A stretch of 50,326 bases of DNA from an uncultured Phocaeicola sp. (GTDB lineage: Bacteria; Bacteroidota; Bacteroidia; Bacteroidales; Bacteroidaceae), in contig CAOYQO010000022.1 in the NCBI GenBank assembly GCA_948566455.1, forward strand, positions 1 through 50,326, written 5' to 3'. Positions 1-6,830 of the stretch are shown here, piece by piece. Under the pieces are notes generated by a model that did no database searches, was not told the DNA's origin, and saw only the letters and a list, made by a program, of their open reading frames with translations. Each line of letters opens with the position of its first letter. Position 1 is the first letter of the stretch. Made by a program: the position numbers and the translations under genes.

Positions 1-10
1 GGATGGAGCT

Positions 11-45
11 CTTTTCAATTAGAATACAGCGCACTTTTCAATTAG
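11..45. repeat. Two 12-base direct repeats
   Basis: CTTTTCAATTAG occurs at 11-22 and again at 34-45, so the copies start 23 bases apart. They lie just past the stop codon of the helix-turn-helix gene and may be part of a longer array beyond the window edge. No function can be assigned. Confidence 0.5.
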
Positions 46-48
46 TAT

Positions 49-606
49 CTACACCATACTGAACAGCCTCTTTCCTGAAAGAGTGGCTGAAGGAATGTTG
101 TTTTCTTTAGCAATCACATAAAGTCTGCTATAAGAAATCTGGTACTTTTCTTCTATCTCTTTTGCAGAGTAGAAATCAGTAATTGTTTTTGTAGACTTAA
201 TAGGTCTCTCTTGCATTGTTTTTACGCTTTTTAAATTCATCATAACCATTTCAACCTCTTTGCGTTTAACAATAATTCTACTACCAATTTGTGAAAAAGG
301 AATTTCATAAATCCGCATGTAAGTATAAATACTTTTTCTGTTTACCCCCAGATAAATGGCGAGTTGTTTCAGGCTGATAAATTCTCTCGCCTGTATAACT
401 TCCAGTTCATCTACAGCCAGACGGATTCTTTTCTTCTTTTCCTCTTTCACTTCTTTTGTGACTGCATTATAGCGGTCACTTCTAATTAACTCCTTGTAAT
501 ACTTGTCGTTACAAGCCTTACAACAGAAACGTGTCTTGCAGGTCTTTGCTATGAAAGTTTTCCTGCAAAATTCACAGATTCTTTCAATTCTTACCTTGTT
601 ACCCAT
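49..606 (-). CDS. Tandem helix-turn-helix, zinc-ribbon DNA-binding protein (excisionase-like), probably C-terminally truncated
   Basis: This 185-residue protein probably binds DNA. An N-terminal four-cysteine zinc-ribbon-like segment (CEFC, then CC and C, residues about 12-33) is followed by a MerR/excisionase-type helix-turn-helix at about 69-120 (SLKQLAIYLGVNRKSIY). A second begins at about 147 (SAKEIEEKYQISYSRLY). The second domain stops a few residues after its wing (GKRLFSMV), where this family normally continues, so the 3' end may have been cut at a junction near base 49. From memory, multi-HTH proteins of this kind often sit beside tyrosine recombinases in Bacteroides; any such recombinase would lie left of the window. 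It faces away from a truncated susC. The domain type is fairly sure; the cellular role is inference. Confidence 0.7.
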   Translation of the reverse strand: MGNKVRIERICEFCRKTFIAKTCKTRFCCKACNDKYYKELIRSDRYNAVTKEVKEEKKKRIRLAVDELEVIQAREFISLKQLAIYLGVNRKSIYTYMRIYEIPFSQIGSRIIVKRKEVEMVMMNLKSVKTMQERPIKSTKTITDFYSAKEIEEKYQISYSRLYVIAKENNIPSATLSGKRLFSMV

Positions 607-636
607 ATTTTACTCTCCAAAACTCGCTGCGAAATA

Positions 637-665
637 GTGTGTAAAGGTGTGTAATGATGTGTAAA
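637..665. repeat. Three direct repeats phased at 10 bases in the leader of the helix-turn-helix gene
   Basis: GTGTGTAAA (637-645), GTGTGTAAT (647-655) and ATGTGTAAA (657-665) start exactly 10 bases apart, about one helical turn. They lie 30-60 bases upstream of the start codon of the minus-strand excisionase-like gene. Excisionase-type proteins commonly bind phased direct repeats, so this could be an autoregulatory or recombination-directing site. That role is inferred. Confidence 0.5.
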
Positions 666-735
666 TACCTTTTGTACTTCGCACACGTTGTTAGTGAAAA
701 ATTACTCTAATGAGTCAACAGGTACTTTCGGGGTA

Positions 736-767
736 CAAAAATATGCAAAACCGTGAAAATAAACAAT
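736..767 (-). promoter_or_regulatory. Candidate Bacteroides promoter for the helix-turn-helix gene
   Basis: On the minus strand TATTTTTG (736-743) matches the -7 consensus TAnnTTTG. ATTG (764-767) lies 20 bases upstream and matches three of four bases of the -33 TTTG box. Transcription would start near 729, giving a leader of about 120 bases that contains the phased repeats. Confidence 0.45.
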
Positions 768-794
768 GTTAGCGTAGATTGCTAACATTGTTTA
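760..794. repeat. 14-base perfect inverted repeat overlapping the -33 region
   Basis: TAAACAATGTTAGC (760-773) and its exact reverse complement (781-794) flank a 7-base spacer. The left arm covers the -33 element of the minus-strand promoter. It could be an operator, a recombinase core site or a hairpin; no T-tract follows on the plus strand. Confidence 0.6.
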
Positions 795-818
795 ATATAT
801 TGATTATTAGACTTTTAT

Positions 819-1298
819 TTGTTATTGTTTGCTGGCGTTTTTCATCGTTTTTCAGTCCTTATTTCCCGATGCAAAAATTTAGATTTGAATTTGTATTTCC
901 GAGGTAATTTGGGTTATCAGATCTATGATGTCCATGATTTGTATTATGGCTTGCAGGATGCAGCTCCGAATACGAATGTGCTGGAGTCCGCTTACAAGGA
1001 AAATAGGAAAATTACTACAGGAAAAAATGTGCATAGCAGTTATTTTGTACATAATGGTGATTTTATGAAGTTGGATGTCGCTACATTGGGGTATACTTGG
1101 AATATAAATAATAAGTGGGTTGAAAAGGCACGTTTCTATATTACAGGACGTAATTTGTTCACTATTAGCGGATATCACAGAGGACTAGATAAGGATGCAT
1201 ATTGTGTAAATGGTATGGAACCCGGTCTACCTTACAGTAAGAATGGATATTATCCGTCTTCACGTCAATTCTTGTTTGGTATTCAACTTAACTTCTAA
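819..1298 (+). pseudogene. 3' fragment of a SusC-like TonB-dependent receptor
   Basis: Only the end of a SusC/RagA outer-membrane transporter is present. Recognisable homology begins near base 870 (KNLDLNLYFRGNLGYQI) and runs through typical terminal strands (FYITGRNLFTISGY) to the final aromatic residue (FGIQLNF) needed for barrel assembly. The signal peptide, carboxypeptidase-regulatory-like domain, TonB box, plug and most of the barrel (roughly 850 residues) are missing. The first ~17 codons of the open frame do not resemble SusC, so the junction lies near 860-870. A complete susD follows after 12 bases, as in an intact pair. The fragment cannot transport by itself. It is either a deletion or insertion scar or a silent cassette of an invertible locus. 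Confidence 0.85.
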
Positions 1299-1310
1299 AT
1301 TTATTACTTT

Positions 1311-3053
1311 ATGAAAACGTTTAAATTAAAAAATATATTTCTGGGATTAGGAATGTTGGCATCAGTGGGATGTACGGATTTGTCGGAAACTACTTATGAT
1401 ATTGTACCTCAGGATGGATTCTATCAAACCAAGGAGAATGTTCTTCAGGCGTTTGTACGTCCTTTCGGACACGGATATTGGTTGTGTTGTAGGGCGATGT
1501 ATTGGTTTGGCGAACTTTCTGCCGACCATTATATGACTGTGCAAAGAGAGGAACATTGGTATAATGGCGGTGAATATTTCCGTTATCATTATCATACTTG
1601 GACTGTTGATGATTGGTATGTTAATGCAATTTGGGAAGATACTTACAGAGGGATCATTCAGTGTAATGCCAGTATTTCTGATATAAGTAAGCTGAATCCT
1701 GCAAAGTTTGGCTTTTCACAGCAAGAGTTTGATGATTTTATTTCTCAAACACGTGTTTTACGTGCGTGGATGTATATGTCTATATTCGATTTAGTACATA
1801 ATATACCAATTGTTACGGATTATCCAACTACAGAGTTGCCGGCACAATCAGAGCCAAAAGAAACTTTTGCTTTTATTGAACAAGAGCTGTTGGAATCATT
1901 GCCTGCGTTACAAAAAAAAGAAAGTAATAATGGAAATGGCTTAAAGCAGGGTCAATGGACCCAGGGAGCTTGTGCTGCCTTATTGGTAAGGTTGTATATG
2001 AACGCTAGTTGGTGGATTGATGAGGACAAGACGGTCGAAGCTGAAAAATACTGTGAAAAAATTATAGATGGTGAATACGGTTTCTATGATATAGATAATA
2101 GGTGGGATGCGCCGTTTGATTGGGATAACGATAAGTCTAATGAATTATTGTTTGGTTATCCATCCTCGTTTGGTGGTATGCATTGGCTTTATGATTATGA
2201 AATGTTTTGGCAGGTTGCTCCGTTCCTCTCTTCGAAATATTTCGGTTTTACAGATTGGGGGAATTGTAACCCCAAATATGCATTACAGCCAGGATTAGAT
2301 TTAAATGGAAATGAATATTCCTTTGAAAATGGAAAACCGGTCCGTAAGTTTATGAAATATCCTGATGATGTGCGTCTGAAAAAGTATAAAAATTTAGGAA
2401 ATAGCAAACGCGAAGGAATGTTTTTGTATGGCGACCTACCTTATGAAACGGCAAATGGAACGGAATATGTTACTTCGGACAATGGAGCTTACAAACTTTA
2501 CATTCGTGATCAAGTAGGTATTTTCCGCGATACAGATCCTGCTAGTTTCTCTCCCAATCCTTCTAGTGGAACCCAAACTCCAAAATCGGCTATGGCTTAC
2601 GGAGATCAGAATTCAGGTTGGTGTTTGATAAAATATCCTATTTATCGTTCGGATGATGCAGGTAAAATAGAATCGGATTATGCTTTGATCCGTTTAGCGG
2701 AAATTTATTATTATTTGGCAGAAATTCGTTTTTATCAGGGTAGAAAGGCAGAAGCGGAAAAATTACTGAATTATGTACGGAAGCGTTATTATCCAGCAGG
2801 TTCTTCTAGTTTGTATCCTGAGAATGGGAGTGCATTGACAGAACAGGAATTATTGGATGAATGGGGACGGGAATTTTTAGGAGAAGGTTTACGTAGACAG
2901 ACTTTATGCAGGTTCGGGATTTTTAATTCGGGAACTTGGTGGGATAAAGAACCGGATCCAGATAATCATACGATGTGGATACCTCTTTCACGTACTACAT
3001 TGAATACGAATCCAAACTTGAAGCAGAATCCAGGTTATCCATCTGTTAATTAA
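1311..3053 (+). CDS. SusD/RagB-family glycan-binding lipoprotein
   Basis: This 580-residue outer-membrane lipoprotein would bind oligosaccharides at the cell surface and hand them to a SusC partner. The start has a short basic, hydrophobic signal and a lipobox with the cysteine in ASVGC. The body shows SusD hallmarks: TPR-like helices around the YRGIIQCNA and LRAWMYMSIFDL segments, and the C-terminal LRRQTLCRFGIF-type block ending in NLKQNPGYP. It lies 12 bases after the susC fragment, so its own partner is broken in this arrangement. The family call is secure; the ligand is unknown. The adjoining GH30 gene hints at a glucan or xylan-type glycan. Confidence 0.93.
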   Translation: MKTFKLKNIFLGLGMLASVGCTDLSETTYDIVPQDGFYQTKENVLQAFVRPFGHGYWLCCRAMYWFGELSADHYMTVQREEHWYNGGEYFRYHYHTWTVDDWYVNAIWEDTYRGIIQCNASISDISKLNPAKFGFSQQEFDDFISQTRVLRAWMYMSIFDLVHNIPIVTDYPTTELPAQSEPKETFAFIEQELLESLPALQKKESNNGNGLKQGQWTQGACAALLVRLYMNASWWIDEDKTVEAEKYCEKIIDGEYGFYDIDNRWDAPFDWDNDKSNELLFGYPSSFGGMHWLYDYEMFWQVAPFLSSKYFGFTDWGNCNPKYALQPGLDLNGNEYSFENGKPVRKFMKYPDDVRLKKYKNLGNSKREGMFLYGDLPYETANGTEYVTSDNGAYKLYIRDQVGIFRDTDPASFSPNPSSGTQTPKSAMAYGDQNSGWCLIKYPIYRSDDAGKIESDYALIRLAEIYYYLAEIRFYQGRKAEAEKLLNYVRKRYYPAGSSSLYPENGSALTEQELLDEWGREFLGEGLRRQTLCRFGIFNSGTWWDKEPDPDNHTMWIPLSRTTLNTNPNLKQNPGYPSVN

Positions 3054-3074
3054 AAAATTGATAATCTCATTTTT

Positions 3075-3115
3075 ATCCGATAACTTGTATGTATATCTAC
3101 ATCTTGTTGTCGGAT
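3075..3115 (+). terminator. Weak hairpin between susD and the GH30 gene
   Basis: ATCCGATAAC (3075-3084) pairs with GTTGTCGGAT (3106-3115) with one wobble, followed by an AT-rich stretch with a short T run. It may attenuate read-through from susD. The loop is long and the T-tract distant, so a full terminator is doubtful. Confidence 0.3.
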
Positions 3116-3158
3116 TGTTGAATAATTTTTGTATTTAAATAATTAGAACATTAATAGT

Positions 3159-4666
3159 ATGAAAAAAAATAAATTCTTATTTTGTATCGGTCTGTTACTG
3201 ACTGTTGCGACGATTGTAAATGCACAGTCTGTGACTTGGATTAGTAGTACCGAAGGCAATGTATGGCAAAAATCAAAAGTGAAGTTGCAGTCAAAATCAG
3301 AACAAAATCCTGTTTTACAGGTAGATGGAACAGAGAACGGTGTTGCTTTCAAGAATTGGGGAACTACTTTCAATGAACTTTGTTGGGATGCTCTTGGGTT
3401 ATTAACTCGTACTGAACAAGATGAAATATTGTATAATATATTTTCTCCGCAAGGTGATTTACGGATTACGCGTGGACGAATTTCGATGGGAGCCAATGAT
3501 TACGCTCGTTCTTGGTATAGTTGTGACGAAGTGGAGGGTGACTTTGAATTGAGATATTTTAATATTAATCGTGATAAACAGACTATTATTCCTTTCATAC
3601 GTGCTGCACAAAAATATAATCCGAATCTTACATTTTGGATATCACCTTGGTGTCCTCCAAGCTGGATGAAAATAAATGGAGATTATCCGGTTTTAAGTAG
3701 TCCGTTTAATAGTTTGTCAGAGAAACAGAATTATTTATTATATGGTGCTACAGGCGGTCAGGTTGATGAGAATGAAATGAAGTTGACCGGTGCCCGTGAT
3801 GGAGTTTTTCCTCGCCAACTTGCGACAACTGACTTTATGATTCAAGATCCACGTTATTTGCAGACTTATGCAGATTATTTTTGTCGGTTTATAGATGCCT
3901 ATAAAGAACAAGGAATTCCCATTGATATGGTAATGTATCAGAATGAAGCGTACAGTTACACTCCTTATCCTGGTTGTGCCTGGACTGCCACCGGTACGAT
4001 TCGTTTCAATAAAGAATATTTAGCTCCTACTTTGAGGCAAATGCATCCTGAGGTGAAGCTTTATTTAGGTACTTTTAATACGAATCGCCAAGATCATGTA
4101 GAAACAATTCTTGCTGATACGGCTTTATGTAATTGTATTCGTGGTATGGGATTTCAATGGGAAGGACGTGAAATACTTCCTTCCATAAGAAAACAGCATC
4201 CCGAATGGGAATATATCTGTTCGGAAAGCGAATGCGGTTGGGGTAGTTTTGATTGGAAGGCAGCAGAACATACATTTGAGTTGATAAATCATTATTTAGG
4301 GAATGGATGTTGTGAATATAATTTTTGGAATTGTATTTTGACCGATAAAGGTGAAAGTCCGTGGGGATGGAAACAGAATGCGTTGATTCGTGTGGATTCG
4401 GAAAAACGTACGTTTGTTTATACCCCGGAGTATTATGCGTAAAGCATTATAGCAAAATGGTGGCTCCAGGATCAAAAATCTTACAATACAAGGCAAAGGG
4501 GGAGGATAACCAACCAGTCATTATATTCCTGACTCCTGAGAATCAGTATTTGGTAGTGGCGGGGAATTTTAATGGCAAACAACAAAATTTGAGTGTAAAA
4601 CTGGCGGGAAAATATTTGGAGGTGACGTTGCAGCCCCATTCTCTAAATACATTTTATACAAAATGA
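3159..4666 (+). pseudogene. GH30-family glycoside hydrolase interrupted by a one-base frameshift
   Basis: A signal peptide (cleavage after VNAQ) leads into a GH30 barrel. The likely acid/base is Glu263 in MYQNEAYS, and the likely nucleophile is Glu356 (or Glu358) in CSESECGWG. The first frame ends at TAA 4440-4442, right after the barrel's last strand (TPEYYA). The expected continuation, VKHYSKMVAPGSKILQY, is in the next frame from 4439 and carries the C-terminal beta domain to 4666. Loss of one G at 4437-4440 explains the break. Without the frameshift the protein would be about 502 residues. Known GH30 activities include beta-1,6-glucanase, glucosylceramidase and xylanase. The sequence looks closest to the bacterial beta-1,6-glucanase type, but that is inference. 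A sequencing error is possible. Confidence 0.85.
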
Positions 4667-4695
4667 TCACAAGGAATAATCCTCGTTAAATTGAT

Positions 4696-4731
4696 ATCCA
4701 TTGTAGGGATCGGTGGATTCTTACAATGGAT
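4696..4731. repeat. 10-base inverted repeat in the gap before the GH43 gene
   Basis: ATCCATTGTA (4696-4705) and TACAATGGAT (4722-4731) are perfect arms around a 16-base loop. A-runs rather than T-runs follow, so it is not a classical terminator for the upstream gene. Confidence 0.4.
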
Positions 4732-4824
4732 AAAAAAGATGTAAAACTTCTATTTTCCCCCATTTGACCGAATAAAGTCCCTCTTTTGAAAGATTTATAT
4801 ACCCATCGTTAGGATTGTATTTTC

Positions 4825-4832
4825 TATCTTTG
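4825..4832 (+). promoter_or_regulatory. -7 box of the GH43-GH51-GH35 operon
   Basis: TATCTTTG matches the Bacteroides -7 consensus TAnnTTTG. Transcription would begin about 4839, some 20 bases before the chosen ATG at 4860. No TTTG -33 box stands at the usual 19-21 base spacing, as would fit an activator-dependent promoter. Confidence 0.45.
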
Positions 4833-4859
4833 CATCAAACAATTTTTGAACTAATTATT

Positions 4860-6803
4860 ATGAAACACAAAATCCTTACTTTCTTTTTGGCTTGTCTTGT
4901 GCCCTGGCTGGCAGGAGCACAGCAATCTGCCAATAGTCAAAACAATGTAGCCGAAAAAGATTACATAGCTTATCTCTTTACCTATTTTACAGGTAACCAC
5001 ATCAGCGAGGAAGCCGTATGCTATGCGGTAAGTACGGACGGATATACCTATTGGGCACTGAATGACAACAAACCTGTCATTGATTCCAAAATCATCAGTT
5101 CTACCGGTGGTGTGCGCGATCCGCATATCCTGCGTTGCGAAGACGGAAAGACATTCTATATGGTGGTTACCGATATGGTTTCTGACAATGGATGGGATTC
5201 CAATCGTGCCATGGTGTTGCTGAAATCTACAGACTTGGTGAACTGGAACCATTCTGTCATCAATATGCAGAAACGTTATGCTGGACAGGAAAAACTGAAA
5301 CGGGTATGGGCTCCTCAGACTATCTTCGATGCGGAAGCCGGAAAATACTTGGTCTATTGGTCAATGAAATATGGTGATGGGGCAGATGTGATTTATTATG
5401 CTTATGCCAATAAAGAATTTACCGACCTGGAAGGTGAACCGAAACCGCTTTTCATCTCTGAAAACAAGAAATCTTGCATAGACGGTGATATCGTATATAA
5501 AGATGGAATCTACCACCTGTTTTATAAAACTGAAGGACATGGAAACGGCATCCGGGTAGCAACTACCCGTTCACTGACTTCGGGACAATGGGAGGAAGAA
5601 CCCGACTACAAGCAGCAGACCCCGGAAGCGGTGGAAGGTGCGGGAACTTTCAAACTGATAGGCCAGAATAAATACATTTTGATGTATGATGTCTATATGA
5701 AAGGTAAATACCAGTTTACCGAAACGACCGATTTGAAAAACTTTAAAGTGATAGACAGTGAGGTGAAGATGAATTTTCATCCGCGTCACGGAACTATCAT
5801 CCCCATTACCCGTGCCGAGTTGAAGCGCATCACCGACAAATGGCCTTCAAAGGAAATGGGCAATATAACGATTCCCAACAATCCCGTGCTGCAAGGTTTC
5901 CATGCTGACCCCGAGATATTGTATTCTCATCAGACTAAAAAATATTATATCTATTCCACCACCGACGGACAGCCCGGATGGGGCGGATGGTATTTCAGTG
6001 TCTTCTCTTCGGATAATCTGAAGGACTGGAAAGATGAAGGGGTGATGCTTGATTTGAAATCCGATCAGGTGGCATGGGCGGATGGAAACGCATGGGCTCC
6101 GTGCATTGAAGAGAAAATGGTGGATGGAAAGTATAAATATTTCTTCTATTTCAGTGGTAATCCTGTAGCCGGAGGCGGCAAGCAGATTGGGGTGGCGGTA
6201 GCCGATTCACCCATTGGTCCGTTCAAAGACTTGGGACATCCCATTATTACTGAATCTCCCGTGGGCCACGGACAGCAGATTGATGTGGATGTGTTTACCG
6301 ATCCGGTTTCGGGAAAATCCTATCTGTACTGGGGCAATGGTTATATGGCGGGCGCCGAACTGAATGAGGATATGGTTTCCATCAAAAAGAATACCTTGAC
6401 CGTATTGACACCGAAAGGAGGAAGTCTGAAAGATTACGCTTTCCGTGAAGCGGCATATGTGTTCTATCGTAATGGTCTTTACTACTTTATGTGGTCGGTG
6501 GATGATACCGGTTCGCCCAACTATCATGTGGCATACGGTACGTCGAAATCTCCGCTAGGTCCTATAAAGGTTGCTAAGAAACCGGTGGTACTGATTCAGG
6601 ATCCTGCAAAGGAAATCTATGGACCTGCGCACAATGCAGTCCTACAAATTCCGGGTACGGATGAGTGGTACATTGTATATCATCGTATTAATAAGAACTT
6701 TATAGATCGTGAGAAGGGTCCTGGCGTGCATCGTGAAGTATGTATAGACCGTATGGAATTTAATCCGGACGGAACCATCAGGAAGGTTGTTCCCACGTTA
6801 TAA
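4860..6803 (+). CDS. Secreted protein with two GH43-like beta-propeller domains
   Basis: A 647-residue exported enzyme. The ATG at 4860 is chosen because it begins the signal peptide (cleavage near LAGAQQ); an upstream ATG-like start would precede the promoter. Two five-bladed propellers lie in tandem. The first (about 25-330) has a candidate base Asp87 in GVRDPHIL and candidate acid Glu259 in VEGAGTF. The second (about 335-647) has Asp350 in FHADPEIL, an aspartate in DVDVFTD and Glu530 in REAAYVF. Both domains may therefore be active. GH43 enzymes are mainly alpha-L-arabinofuranosidases, beta-xylosidases, arabinanases and exo-galactanases. GH51 and GH35 genes follow with gaps of 27 and 16 bases, supporting action on arabinose- and galactose-containing side chains. 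The exact linkage cannot be read from sequence. Confidence 0.88.
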   Translation: MKHKILTFFLACLVPWLAGAQQSANSQNNVAEKDYIAYLFTYFTGNHISEEAVCYAVSTDGYTYWALNDNKPVIDSKIISSTGGVRDPHILRCEDGKTFYMVVTDMVSDNGWDSNRAMVLLKSTDLVNWNHSVINMQKRYAGQEKLKRVWAPQTIFDAEAGKYLVYWSMKYGDGADVIYYAYANKEFTDLEGEPKPLFISENKKSCIDGDIVYKDGIYHLFYKTEGHGNGIRVATTRSLTSGQWEEEPDYKQQTPEAVEGAGTFKLIGQNKYILMYDVYMKGKYQFTETTDLKNFKVIDSEVKMNFHPRHGTIIPITRAELKRITDKWPSKEMGNITIPNNPVLQGFHADPEILYSHQTKKYYIYSTTDGQPGWGGWYFSVFSSDNLKDWKDEGVMLDLKSDQVAWADGNAWAPCIEEKMVDGKYKYFFYFSGNPVAGGGKQIGVAVADSPIGPFKDLGHPIITESPVGHGQQIDVDVFTDPVSGKSYLYWGNGYMAGAELNEDMVSIKKNTLTVLTPKGGSLKDYAFREAAYVFYRNGLYYFMWSVDDTGSPNYHVAYGTSKSPLGPIKVAKKPVVLIQDPAKEIYGPAHNAVLQIPGTDEWYIVYHRINKNFIDREKGPGVHREVCIDRMEFNPDGTIRKVVPTL

Positions 6804-6830
6804 AAGAAACATGACAATAAAGCATATACC

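Noticed and set aside
4361..4666. A separate 101-codon gene after the GH30 stop
   Set aside because: Its residues continue the GH30 protein after a one-base shift, so it is the 3' part of the broken gene rather than an independent one.
4696..4731. Terminator after the GH30 gene
   Set aside because: The stem is perfect but the loop is 16 bases and A-runs, not T-runs, follow on the plus strand. Kept only as a repeat.
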